A DNA stretch of 64,000 bases, taken from the NCBI RefSeq assembly GCF_040276085.1, contig NZ_JBELOK010000004.1, forward strand, positions 124,001-188,000, written 5' to 3'. Position 1 is the stretch's first letter, and each line of letters starts with the position of its first letter. The notes below the pieces were generated by a model. It had not been told where the DNA came from. It worked only from the letters and a program-made list of their open reading frames with translations, and made no database searches. A program made the position numbers and the translations under genes. The stretch is from Castellaniella sp040276085. Lineage in GTDB: Bacteria; Pseudomonadota; Gammaproteobacteria; Burkholderiales; Burkholderiaceae_B. Shown here one piece after another: positions 15,847 to 24,016 of this stretch.

Positions 15847-17310
15847 TCAGGCGGTTGGTTTCCTGAGCAAACCCAGAGTGATACGGCTCGCGAAGTAGAG
15901 AATCGATATCACAACCAGGCTGGCCCCGATGGCACCCACTCCGTCGCTGGCTGTCCAGCTGGCCCAGTGTTCGGCCATCCGCCGGGCAACGCCCGATTGC
16001 CCGCCATACAGAAAAGCCAGCACAAAGATCAGGGCGCCCACGAAAAAGAGCGGAAAGCCGAGTTGATCGGCCGCAGACCGGACAGGCGCCTGCCCAAGGC
16101 GGCCAATCTCGTGATACATGAGTGCCAACACCATGGGCAGCATGCCAAGCAACATGTAGAAATGAAAGTGCCCAGGTACCCACAAAGTGTTGTGCATCAC
16201 GGCATTGACGCGGATCGTACCGTCCATGATGGCGGGCACCACACCGGCCGCCCAGCCAAACATGGCCAGAATCAGCAGCATCGAGGGCATGCTCCAGCGG
16301 ATATTGGAGCGGTACAAGTTAACCAACGCGCCATACACGGTGATGACAAACACCGGAAACCCGCCAACCCACGAGGCAATCTGCCCCATGACAGCCACCC
16401 AGCGCGGCTGTGCAAAATCCATGAACAGATGGTGCGGGAACACGACAATGACGTATAGCGCCGTCACCAGCCATGCCCAGATAAAGGGGCGCGACACCAC
16501 ATAAGGCTTGCCGGTGTAGCGTGGCAGAAGCTCGTAAACAGCAATGACGCCCATATAGATGGTGGCATTGGCATACATATGGCCAAACCAATAGATCAGG
16601 TTTTTAGCCAACAAGGCATTGAGCACCACATCCGGGTAAATCAGGTTGACCAATGTCATGAACAGGGCAACTTCACCTGCGATGATGCCCAATGAGTTGG
16701 CGATAATGACACCTGCGCTGGCAATCACCGCTTTAGGATGGTTGGGGTCGACGGTGCCACCAAACAGCCATTGCCAGCCCATCGCCTTGCCCAGCCCTCC
16801 GTAATGGTGCACGATGCCTGCCGCAGCATCAAGGTAAAACAACAGAGAGCCAAAGCCGATGAGGATATAACCCACCACATAAAGCTCGGACGCACCGCTT
16901 GACCACAGGCCCATGCTTTTGGCGGGCAGTGGGTAAAGGAAGGTCCAGAGTGCGCCGTAGCCACCAACAAAAATGGATAGCACGATGCATAGGGCACCCG
17001 CCACAAAGAGGGCGTAGTTGGTGAAGAACACCCACAAATGCAAGGTGACATACTTACGTAGGAAATACCACATCACCGCAGTGGTGGCCAGGGATGCAAT
17101 GCCTATCATGCCGGTGCCATGCATGGACAGCAGTTGGTAAAACAGCGGCGCAGAGAGACTGATCCACTGCGCTTCATTGAGGCGCATGGTCAGCCCCAGC
17201 AGCATGAACAACAAAATAGCGATGATCGACGTGATCATGTACAGGTTGAAGCTCAGGCGCGAGGGTGTATCGAGCGTTTCATCGGTTGGATACAAGGTAA
17301 GCGTTGCCAT
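15847..17310 (-). CDS. norY: Heme-copper oxidoreductase subunit I lacking the active-site tyrosine (sNOR/NorY-like)
   Basis: A 487-residue inner-membrane protein with about 12 helices. All metal ligands are present: H64 and H383 for the low-spin heme, H381 for the high-spin heme, and H244, H293 and H294 for CuB. In oxygen-reducing A and B types the motif is HPxVY, whose tyrosine crosslinks to the histidine. Here it reads H244-M-Y-A-N248, so asparagine stands at the tyrosine place. Loss of this tyrosine with retained CuA subunit and SCO is the pattern of the sNOR group of B-family-derived nitric oxide reductases. It could still be a divergent oxidase, since Y246 and Y252 are close by. The ATG at 17308-17310 has GGAGAAC upstream. 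Confidence 0.8.
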   Translation of the reverse strand: MATLTLYPTDETLDTPSRLSFNLYMITSIIAILLFMLLGLTMRLNEAQWISLSAPLFYQLLSMHGTGMIGIASLATTAVMWYFLRKYVTLHLWVFFTNYALFVAGALCIVLSIFVGGYGALWTFLYPLPAKSMGLWSSGASELYVVGYILIGFGSLLFYLDAAAGIVHHYGGLGKAMGWQWLFGGTVDPNHPKAVIASAGVIIANSLGIIAGEVALFMTLVNLIYPDVVLNALLAKNLIYWFGHMYANATIYMGVIAVYELLPRYTGKPYVVSRPFIWAWLVTALYVIVVFPHHLFMDFAQPRWVAVMGQIASWVGGFPVFVITVYGALVNLYRSNIRWSMPSMLLILAMFGWAAGVVPAIMDGTIRVNAVMHNTLWVPGHFHFYMLLGMLPMVLALMYHEIGRLGQAPVRSAADQLGFPLFFVGALIFVLAFLYGGQSGVARRMAEHWASWTASDGVGAIGASLVVISILYFASRITLGLLRKPTA

Positions 17311-17312
17311 GA

Positions 17313-17858
17313 TCAGTGTTCTCCTGCCGCATCGACGGTAATCGTGGTTTTCATGAAGCCGTGTCCGACACCGCAATACTCAAGGCACTGCACTGTATAT
17401 GCACCTGCCTTCTCAAACTGGTACAGAAGCTTGTTGGTAAACCCCGGCATCGCCTGGGTTTGCGCCACGATGTTGCCATCGGGGCCATAAATGGCGAAAT
17501 CATGATTGACATCTTTGCTGGTGACACGAAACTCGACCACCTGGCCGATCTGCACTTTGGTGGGCTGCATAGTCCATCCCCACATGAAGCCCTCTACATC
17601 GACGACTTGATCTGCCTGCAGGGCCTGATGTTGTTGCGGGATGGGAAAATGCCGCAAGGTAAGCCAAGTGCCTAAAACAAACCCCACCACCAGAGTGCCA
17701 AAGAACCAGGCCTGGATCACGTGGGCCGTATGGGCGGCCTGCCGGGTTTCTTGTGCATTGGCCACCCTGCGGGCCTGGCTGATGACAAAAATAAAAATTA
17801 GCGCTACGGCGGCAATGCCCAGCAGCGCTAACGGCCAAACAACATTTTGAACAGTCAC
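17313..17858 (-). CDS. norS: CuA-type heme-copper oxidoreductase subunit II (NorS-like)
   Basis: A 181-residue subunit with two N-terminal helices (residues 7-27 and 50-68) and a periplasmic cupredoxin domain. The CuA ligands are all visible: H119, C158, E160, C162, H166 and M169 in C-x-E-x-C-x3-H-x2-M. The start is GTG at 17856-17858 with GGAGAGG 6 bp upstream; a longer ATG frame to 18110 has no family support. It takes electrons from a soluble donor, possibly the HiPIP or a cytochrome c, and passes them to subunit I, whose gene starts 2 bp after its stop. Confidence 0.85.
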   Translation of the reverse strand: MTVQNVVWPLALLGIAAVALIFIFVISQARRVANAQETRQAAHTAHVIQAWFFGTLVVGFVLGTWLTLRHFPIPQQHQALQADQVVDVEGFMWGWTMQPTKVQIGQVVEFRVTSKDVNHDFAIYGPDGNIVAQTQAMPGFTNKLLYQFEKAGAYTVQCLEYCGVGHGFMKTTITVDAAGEH

Positions 17859-18056
17859 GATGATCCTCTCCGTCTTTACAAAGGGTTCTTTGCCAAGTCG
17901 AGCGGGCAGCCGTAGGCCGGCCGAAGCATCGGAAAGATGGCGGGGAAGGCGTGGGGTGAGGTCTGTCTCCGTCGACCGTCCGTTTGCGTGGCCGTTTAGG
18001 GGTGTCGGCCCGACAGACTTGGATTGGTGACTGATTGTATGAACGCGTGCAAGATA

Positions 18057-18076
18057 TTGATTGAACACAAGTTCAA
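18057..18076. promoter_or_regulatory. Overlapping Fnr/Dnr-like site and perfect palindrome upstream of the norSY-like operon
   Basis: At 18061-18076 there is a perfect 16-bp palindrome TTGAAC-N4-GTTCAA. Overlapping it, 18057-18070 matches the FNR/DNR consensus TTGAT-N4-ATCAA at 8 of 10 positions (right half CACAA). They lie about 200 bp before the subunit II start, in a 349-bp gap (17859-18207) with no other gene. The gap also holds a 12-bp palindrome at 18176-18187. The gap fits a promoter region responsive to NO or low oxygen, but no -10 element is convincing. Confidence 0.45.
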
Positions 18077-18207
18077 GTTTGTGATACGTATTTAAAGCCT
18101 GAGAGGCCACATATCATCCAGGCTTCCACGAAAATGGAGAACTTGGCAGAGGTGAATCCGGGCGAGGTTATCTCCGCGAGATCTCGCACACCCCTACCGT
18201 CCACCCG

Positions 18208-19617
18208 TCATTCCACTCCTTTCACCGGAAAATCCAGACGAAATGTGATGCTTCCGTCGCCGTGCGCTTCAGCTCGCGCGCGGCCGCCATGGATGTCCAT
18301 GATGGCGACAACGATGGCAAGGCCCAGGCCGTTGGATTCTGCCGGAAGGCTGCGAGAGGCATCCCCGCGATAAAAGCGCCTGAACATGCGGTCAGCTTCC
18401 TCCTGGCTGACAGGAGAACAATGATTCTCGACCGCGACTGAAAATCCTTCCGGGCCGGAGCGTGCCGTCAAGCTGATGAGGGTGCCAGCCACTCCATAGC
18501 GGATGGCATTGATGACAAGGTTGTTGACAGCACGCTGGAACATCACAGGATCTGCATGGCCAATGCCGCTGGCCTCGATCAGGAATGACATACTCCGCTC
18601 ATCAGCCAGACCTTCAAAATATTCGGCGATTTTTTCCAGCTCTTGGGAAAGCACGATGGGCCGACAGCGAGACGTGACGGCGGTGTGATCCGCGCGCGAG
18701 AGGAAAAGGATATTTTCCACAATGTGCGCGATGCGCGTCAGCTCTTCAAGGTTGGATATGAGCAATGCTTCGTAGTCGGCGACGCCCCGGGGTTGCGCCA
18801 GCGCCACCTGGGTTTGCCCCATCAAGGTATTCACCGGAGTACGTATCTCATGGGCGAGGTCGGACGAAAACTGGGAGAGGTGCTCATAGCCCGCTTGCAC
18901 ACGATCCAGCATGGCGTTGTACGAATGTGCAAGCTGGCGAAGCTCGGAAGGGATGTTTTCTTCCGGCAAGCGTACGGTGAGGTTGGTGGGTGACACCTGC
19001 CGCGCACGATTCGTCATCACTCGCAGTGGGCTTAAGCCACGCCTCAACAGTAAAAACCCAAGCAAAGAAGTAAATAGCGCGGTAAGTACGATGGCCCCCA
19101 TCACACGCAGCCTGTAGGCTGCCAGCATGCGTGATTCTTGAGTCAATACATAGGCGGCCGTGATTTTGACAGTGCCCGCCCGGCCCCCAACTTCGGCAAG
19201 CGCCGAAACCCAACGTACACCAACCCCGTCAGCACGTATCCCGACGTGCAACGCCTCAATGCCTACGTTCTGATCCACGGGAACGGGCACCAGGGGAGGC
19301 ACGGCCATGTGGTCGGGATTGACGTAGATGAACGGCTTCTCCCCCACGCGCTGAAAGATGCGCACATCCTGCTCGTTGCCCAACATGCTCTCGAAAAGCT
19401 CAGGACGTTCTTCCATCTGCCGTACGTTATATAGATCCTGCAGCAGGGTACGAAAGCGCTCGATCCTGCCGATCAGGCTGTAATCTGCCCGTGTTTCCAA
19501 CGCCTGCTTTGCCGATGCGTACAAATAAAAGCCAAGTGCGGAGACAACAATGCAAGAGATGATCGCAAAACCAATGGCCGCGCGTGCCGTCAGAGATTGT
19601 GGTGCACGACACTTCAT
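18208..19617 (-). CDS. CusS/CopS-type heavy-metal sensor histidine kinase
   Basis: A 469-residue membrane kinase. It has a first helix (residues 12-32), a periplasmic domain of about 130 residues, a second helix near residue 175, then HAMP, the phospho-acceptor LAHEIRTPVNTLMGQ and the ATPase N-box NLVINAIRYG with G2 box NGLGLAIV. The HAMP and short periplasmic domain fit the heavy-metal sensor (CusS) family. The ATG at 19615-19617 overlaps the response regulator stop (ATGA). It is the distal partner of a CusR-like regulator, and the sNOR-like genes follow 349 bp on. Confidence 0.9.
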   Translation of the reverse strand: MKCRAPQSLTARAAIGFAIISCIVVSALGFYLYASAKQALETRADYSLIGRIERFRTLLQDLYNVRQMEERPELFESMLGNEQDVRIFQRVGEKPFIYVNPDHMAVPPLVPVPVDQNVGIEALHVGIRADGVGVRWVSALAEVGGRAGTVKITAAYVLTQESRMLAAYRLRVMGAIVLTALFTSLLGFLLLRRGLSPLRVMTNRARQVSPTNLTVRLPEENIPSELRQLAHSYNAMLDRVQAGYEHLSQFSSDLAHEIRTPVNTLMGQTQVALAQPRGVADYEALLISNLEELTRIAHIVENILFLSRADHTAVTSRCRPIVLSQELEKIAEYFEGLADERSMSFLIEASGIGHADPVMFQRAVNNLVINAIRYGVAGTLISLTARSGPEGFSVAVENHCSPVSQEEADRMFRRFYRGDASRSLPAESNGLGLAIVVAIMDIHGGRARAEAHGDGSITFRLDFPVKGVE

Positions 19618-20285
19618 GGATGCTCGGCAAGCATATAGCCGATGCTGCGAACCGTCTGTATCAGTTTTTGCTCGAAGGGCGCATCCACTTTGGCACGCAG
19701 GCGCTTGATCGCAACATCCACCACATTGGTGTCGCTGTCGAAATTCATATCCCAAACCTGGGAAGCAATGATCGTGCGTGGCAGGGCTTCTCCCTGTCGG
19801 CACAAAAGCAGGTGCAGAAGCATGAATTCTTTGTTCGTCAGTGCAATCGTGATGCCCCCTCGAACAACTTTACGCCGAACCGGATCCAGCTCCAGGTCGG
19901 CCAGCTTCAAGGTGTCGGGTTCACGGTTCACACGACGACGAAGCAGTGTCTGTACGCGTAGAACCAACTCGGTAAACGAAAACGGCTTCACCAGGTAGTC
20001 ATCCGCACCAAGCCTCAATCCATGGATGCGATCCTCGACCAGGTCGCGTGCCGTGAGGAAGATCACAGGCACGTCCGAAGACTGCCGCACCTCCTCCATG
20101 ACCTGCCAACCGTCTTTCCCCAGCAGCATCACATCGAGGATCAGAAGTTCGTAATACTGCTCGCGGACGAGGTGCAGGCCATCGATGCCGTTACGAGCCA
20201 GATCCACATGGTGACCTGCCTCGGTCAGGCCTTTTTGCAGATAATTGCCCGTTTTCATATCGTCTTCAATCACGAGGATGGCCAT
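19614..20285 (-). CDS. CusR/CopR-type OmpR-family response regulator
   Basis: A 223-residue regulator with a receiver domain (acidic pocket IEDD, phospho-acceptor D in LLILDVMLLGKDGW, conserved T in FLTARD and K in YLVKPF) and an OmpR-type winged helix ending VVDVAIKRLRAKVD. Sequence and kinase partner point to the heavy-metal CusR/CopR group. A TTG start six bases upstream is possible, but the ATG at 20283-20285 gives the normal N-terminus MAILVIEDD. A CusR-type box lies upstream of the first gene of this gene set (21848-21863). Confidence 0.93.
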   Translation of the reverse strand: MAILVIEDDMKTGNYLQKGLTEAGHHVDLARNGIDGLHLVREQYYELLILDVMLLGKDGWQVMEEVRQSSDVPVIFLTARDLVEDRIHGLRLGADDYLVKPFSFTELVLRVQTLLRRRVNREPDTLKLADLELDPVRRKVVRGGITIALTNKEFMLLHLLLCRQGEALPRTIIASQVWDMNFDSDTNVVDVAIKRLRAKVDAPFEQKLIQTVRSIGYMLAEHP

Positions 20286-20364
20286 AAGCAAGTCTCTATC
20301 GAGAAAGCGCTATTTTATAAGCCCAGGCCCATAAGCCCAGGTTTGTGGATCCAGGCCGTACTCT

Positions 20365-20673
20365 CTAGCCAGCGGCATATGCAAGACACCATCCCTTTGG
20401 GCTGATAGCACCTGCGACGACCAGGCAGGTGCCGGGCGAGTCGCCCGTTGGCCCGGGGATGAAGTTGGCACAGTTTGCACAGAAAGACGCACCGTCAGGA
20501 TAATCCTGATACCTGACCACAGTTTTACTGGCTTTTCCCGAGACCTCTGCTGCAAATGAGCGGGAATTACCCAATAGCGCCGTCAGCGGAAGCGCTGCGG
20601 CCGTGCCCGTGGCCAACGCCAGTTTGTGGAGTGCCTGACGGCGTGGAATGATACGAGGAGGTGTGTTTCGCAT
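20365..20673 (-). CDS. High-potential iron-sulfur protein (HiPIP), Tat-exported
   Basis: A 102-residue periplasmic electron carrier. A twin-arginine signal (RRQALHKLALATG) precedes a short mature domain. Its four cluster cysteines are C65, C68, C83 and C96 in the HiPIP spacing, with GWCLAYA at the end. HiPIPs donate electrons to reaction centres or terminal oxidases. Its place between a beta-propeller gene and the two-component pair, upstream of a CuA-bearing oxidoreductase, suggests it may feed that enzyme. Confidence 0.93.
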   Translation of the reverse strand: MRNTPPRIIPRRQALHKLALATGTAAALPLTALLGNSRSFAAEVSGKASKTVVRYQDYPDGASFCANCANFIPGPTGDSPGTCLVVAGAISPKGWCLAYAAG

Positions 20674-20736
20674 AAGGATCCCGTTTCAGTGACGGGGCTG
20701 CGTTACAAGGCACCGTCGCCCTACGATTCAAAATGA

Positions 20737-21744
20737 TTAGTCGTTGCCCACAACGGAGATCCAGAACGGTACTTGGCCCGTAATGGCTGCTTGCTTGGCA
20801 ACCGTCAGCGTGCCGACATCGATAACGGCAATCCTGTTGGTACCAGTAACCGATGCGTAGATCCAGCGCCCGTCTGCGCTGGCCCGAACACCATGCGGCC
20901 CCTGCCCCACATCAATACGCTTGATGACCTTCTTGGTCTTGGGATCGATGACATCGACGACGTGGTCTGCGATTGCACCCGCGACGACATACCTGCCATC
21001 TGGCGTGACGTCGATGCCACCATGGCCCAACCCCACCGGAATCACCGCTTCTACTTTGCGTGAGGCGATATCCACCGCAGCAACTTTACCGACAAAATCA
21101 CGCACCCACAGTGTTTTCTCGTCTGCTGAAAGGTCGAGATTGTGAGGCCCTTTAATGCCCGGCACGGCGATTTCACCGATTTTCTTCAGTGAAGCCATAT
21201 CCACGACCGCCACGCCGCTTCCACCTTGCAAGGTGACATACGCAATCCGGCTATCGCGAGTGAACCGGATGTTATGAGGTGTTTTGCCCACGATGATCGT
21301 CCTGACCAGCTTCCTGGTTTTCAGATCGATAATCGAGACGGTCCCCTCGCCGGCAGCGACAGCCATGCCCCAACGCCCGTCAGGACTGATGGCGACACCT
21401 TGGGGTACTTTGCCGATTTTATAAGTGGCAAGCTTCTTGCCGCTCTGCGCGTCCAATAAATAGGCTTCTGGCTGATCTTTGCTGCTCACCATCAGCCATT
21501 TGCCATCGGCCAAAATGGCATCGTAGTGGGCAGTGGGCAGGCCCTCGATGGTTTTTGAGGTTGCCATTTCTTCGACACCGTTGGCTTTGGTGAGCGTGGT
21601 GTAAACAGGCTGTGGAAAAAACTCAGAGGACGTCGCCGCCTGCACGCACGCAACCGTCGTGGAGAGTGCAATGGCAAGGCCCAAGTGATAAGGGAACCAA
21701 CGAAAACGGACAGATGAGGCATGCTGTTGATTGTTCAATTTCAT
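20737..21744 (-). CDS. Periplasmic YVTN-type beta-propeller protein
   Basis: A 335-residue exported protein with a signal peptide (cleavage after VQA, about residue 36) and about seven YVTN/NHL-like blades. The blades show repeated units such as VPQGVAISPDGRWGMAVAA, TPHNIRFTRDSRIAYVT and GPHGVRASADGRWIYAS. The ATG at 21742-21744 has AGGAG 6 bp upstream. Similar propellers occur in cd1 nitrite reductase, NirF and quinoprotein contexts. No heme-binding CxxCH is present, so an enzymatic role is not claimed. It is the first gene of the HiPIP and two-component set. Confidence 0.85.
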   Translation of the reverse strand: MKLNNQQHASSVRFRWFPYHLGLAIALSTTVACVQAATSSEFFPQPVYTTLTKANGVEEMATSKTIEGLPTAHYDAILADGKWLMVSSKDQPEAYLLDAQSGKKLATYKIGKVPQGVAISPDGRWGMAVAAGEGTVSIIDLKTRKLVRTIIVGKTPHNIRFTRDSRIAYVTLQGGSGVAVVDMASLKKIGEIAVPGIKGPHNLDLSADEKTLWVRDFVGKVAAVDIASRKVEAVIPVGLGHGGIDVTPDGRYVVAGAIADHVVDVIDPKTKKVIKRIDVGQGPHGVRASADGRWIYASVTGTNRIAVIDVGTLTVAKQAAITGQVPFWISVVGND

Positions 21745-21847
21745 TGAAACTCCTGAAGATAGTTGGCGCGACGGATCCAGCGGTATCACTGGTGCGTCAT
21801 GCCTTTGCATCTTAGGATTCGCCTTCTGTCCGCAGAGTGACATTCTG

Positions 21848-21863
21848 ATGACAGATTTGTCAT
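21848..21863. promoter_or_regulatory. CusR-type box upstream of the beta-propeller/HiPIP/two-component genes
   Basis: Perfect inverted repeat ATGACA-GATT-TGTCAT. The known CusR box of E. coli has the same core ATGACA-N4-TGTCAT. It lies 104 bp before the beta-propeller start, in a 331-bp gap (21745-22075) otherwise free of genes. A weak minus-strand -10 (TAAGAT, about 21811) stands between box and gene. The CusR-like regulator encoded downstream is the natural binder, giving autoregulation. Confidence 0.7.
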
Positions 21864-22075
21864 GAAAACACAGCCATTCGGTGCAGCAAAAACATCAAGG
21901 CGGCACAGTAATCGCTCAATGGCATTGTGTAGAGGAAGCCTACCCTTCCTTCCGACACTGCGGTCAGCAAGGCCTGATCGCGTGGAGTGATCTTCGTTAC
22001 GTTCAGGGCCTTGAGCCAAGACCGGCGTAAAGTACCATTGCCGTATACAAAGGACTGTACAGGGACAATGACATC

Positions 22076-22999
22076 ATGAACTATCCGAACATCACGATAC
22101 TGGGTGCAGGCACCATCGGCCTGAGCTGGGCGGCGCTTTTTGCAGCAACGGGCCGAAACGTGAGTGTTTATGATCCCTCTCCTGACACACCTCAGAGGCT
22201 TTCAAAGTTCGTCGAGGGCGCCTCGACGACACTGACTGCATTGGGCTGGCACCACGCGGGTGATATGTCGCGGATAACGCTGGTCGCGGATCCAGCAGAA
22301 GCGGTCAGGGACGCTGATTTTATCCAGGAAAGCATCCCCGAACGGCTGGCGCTCAAGCATGCTCTCTATGCAGCCATCGAACCCAGACTGAAACCAGATG
22401 TCATTATCGGGACGTCAACCTCCGGACTTCGCTTAAGCGAATTACAAACTGGTTTCCAGCATCCCGGCCGGCTTATTCTGGCGCATCCATTTAACCCTCC
22501 CCACCTGATACCGCTGGTGGAGGTGATGGAGAACACTCAAACGGACACGGGCGTACTGCAGCGCGCTGTCGATTTCTACCAATCCATCGGAAAAGTCTGC
22601 GTGCAGTTGCACAAAGAGGTACCCGGCCACATTGCCAACCGGCTCCAGGCGGCCATCTGGCGCGAGGCAATCCACCTTGCACAAGAGGGTGTTGCCAGCG
22701 TCGAAGATATTGACAAGGCAGTTGCCTTTGGCCCAGGCCTGAGATGGGCGGCGTTTGGCCCGACAACCCTGTTTCACCTGGGTGGCGGTGCGGGCGGGAT
22801 CCGTGCATTCTGCGACCACCTGGGCAGCCACGTAGAAGATTGGTGGAACGACCTCGGCTCACCAGACCTGACACCCGCAGCCGTCGACACGCTTGAAGCC
22901 GGGATGAAGCAAGTACTTGCAAACACCAGCAACCAGGATCTTGCCGCGCAACGCGACAAAATGGTGCTGCAGTACATCCTGGCGCGCGCGAAATCATAA
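22076..22999 (+). CDS. 3-hydroxyacyl-CoA dehydrogenase family protein (L-carnitine/gulonate dehydrogenase type)
   Basis: A 307-residue NAD-dependent dehydrogenase. The N-terminal Rossmann domain has ILGAGTIGLSWAALFAATG, and the family motif AHPFNPPHLIPLVEV carries the catalytic histidine. The C-terminal domain starts VPGHIANRLQAAIWREAIHLAQEG. The PPHLIPLVEV variant and single C-domain resemble carnitine 3-dehydrogenase and lambda-crystallin rather than fatty-acid enzymes. It stands alone, divergent from the propeller gene, with a terminator-like hairpin 113 bp downstream. The substrate is uncertain. Confidence 0.85.
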   Translation: MNYPNITILGAGTIGLSWAALFAATGRNVSVYDPSPDTPQRLSKFVEGASTTLTALGWHHAGDMSRITLVADPAEAVRDADFIQESIPERLALKHALYAAIEPRLKPDVIIGTSTSGLRLSELQTGFQHPGRLILAHPFNPPHLIPLVEVMENTQTDTGVLQRAVDFYQSIGKVCVQLHKEVPGHIANRLQAAIWREAIHLAQEGVASVEDIDKAVAFGPGLRWAAFGPTTLFHLGGGAGGIRAFCDHLGSHVEDWWNDLGSPDLTPAAVDTLEAGMKQVLANTSNQDLAAQRDKMVLQYILARAKS

Positions 23000-23111
23000 G
23001 ATCAAATAACCGCTTGCCATATGCTTAAGATCTGAAAAACTTTGCAGCTGCCACACAGTCTGGATAGAATTAAAAACCATAATAAATGCTGTTGATATAA
23101 CGGTACCAACT

Positions 23112-23156
23112 AAACCCCACCGCCTGGGCTCTCCCTTCCGGGCGGCGGGGTTTCTA
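23112..23156 (+). terminator. Long GC-rich hairpin just before the amino-acid binding protein gene
   Basis: Arms 23112-23124 and 23141-23153 pair at 12 of 13 positions (one A:C mismatch), loop 16 nt, ending in TTTC. It can terminate the dehydrogenase transcript. It sits only 17 bp before the next ATG, so it could also attenuate a leader if the transporter promoter lies upstream. Confidence 0.6.
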
Positions 23157-23172
23157 CTACAAAGGCCTGCTC

Positions 23173-23970
23173 ATGAAAAAACTTTCCGTGCTTATCCTGG
23201 CTGCCGCCCTGCCCTTGCTGACAATGGCGCCCACCACCCAGGCTGCCACCAATGATCTGGCCGCCATCCAAAAGGCCGGCGTTATCCGCATCGGCACCGA
23301 AGGCACCTACGCGCCGTTTTCGTTTCACAATCAGAAAGACAACGCGCTGGTGGGCTTCGACGTGGACATCGGTCGTGCCATCGCCAAGCAACTGGGCGTC
23401 AAGGCAGAGTTTGTTGAAGGCAAATGGGACGGCCTGATCGCCGGGCTGAACGTCAACCGCTACGATGTTGTCATCAACCAGGTGGGCATCACGGCAGAAC
23501 GCCAGGCCAAGTACGATTTTTCCAAGCCGTATATTTCCTCGGCCGCCGCACTCATCGTCCGCGACGACAACACCTCGATCCACAACTTCAAGGATCTGAA
23601 AGGCAAGCGCTCGGCCAACACCATCACCAGCAACTTCGGCAAGCTGGCACAGAAATACGGGGCTGAAGTCGTGCCGGTGCAAGGCTTCAACGACGCTATC
23701 GCGCTGCTAACCTCCGGACGGGTGGACGCCACCATCAATGACGAGCTGTCCTTTCTAGACTTCAAGAAGCAGCAACCAGCCGCCAAGGTTCGGGTTGTGG
23801 CCACGGACACCAGCGCCGAATTCAGCCAATCGGGTGTGCTGATGCGCAAGGACCAGCCGGCCCTGAAAGCCGCTGTCAACAAGGCTCTGGACGCCATCCG
23901 CGCAGACGGCACCTACAAGACCATCTCAGAACGCTACTTCGGCACCGATCTGTCCTCCCGGGTGAAGTAA
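23173..23970 (+). CDS. Polar amino acid (cystine-type) ABC transporter binding protein
   Basis: A 265-residue SBP_bac_3 protein with a signal peptide (cleavage after TQAA). The core IRIGTEGTYAPFSFHNQKDN, VGFDVDIGRAIAKQLG, and the GKWDGLIAGLNVNRYDVVINQVGITAERQ block closely resemble L-cystine binding proteins (TcyJ/FliY, TcyA). Permease and ATPase genes follow on the same strand, giving a complete importer. Cystine is the likeliest ligand, but other polar amino acids are not excluded. Confidence 0.88.
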   Translation: MKKLSVLILAAALPLLTMAPTTQAATNDLAAIQKAGVIRIGTEGTYAPFSFHNQKDNALVGFDVDIGRAIAKQLGVKAEFVEGKWDGLIAGLNVNRYDVVINQVGITAERQAKYDFSKPYISSAAALIVRDDNTSIHNFKDLKGKRSANTITSNFGKLAQKYGAEVVPVQGFNDAIALLTSGRVDATINDELSFLDFKKQQPAAKVRVVATDTSAEFSQSGVLMRKDQPALKAAVNKALDAIRADGTYKTISERYFGTDLSSRVK

Positions 23971-24016
23971 GCTTGGTGATTTATACTGCGACACGATCTG
24001 CAAGGAGCACCCGACC

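Noticed and set aside
15847..17310. Calling subunit I a cbb3-type oxidase
   Set aside because: cbb3 enzymes use CcoO/CcoP c-type subunits and have no CuA subunit. Here a full CuA subunit II is present and no CxxCH heme-c motif is encoded nearby.
18061..18076. Taking TTGAAC-N4-GTTCAA as a canonical FNR box
   Set aside because: The TTGA halves are 8 bp apart instead of 6, so spacing does not fit FNR. Only the overlapping 18057-18070 site has the right spacing, and it is imperfect.
18176..18187. 12-bp palindrome GCGAGATCTCGC near the kinase stop
   Set aside because: No T-run for a terminator and no link to a promoter; short GC-rich palindromes like this are expected by chance.
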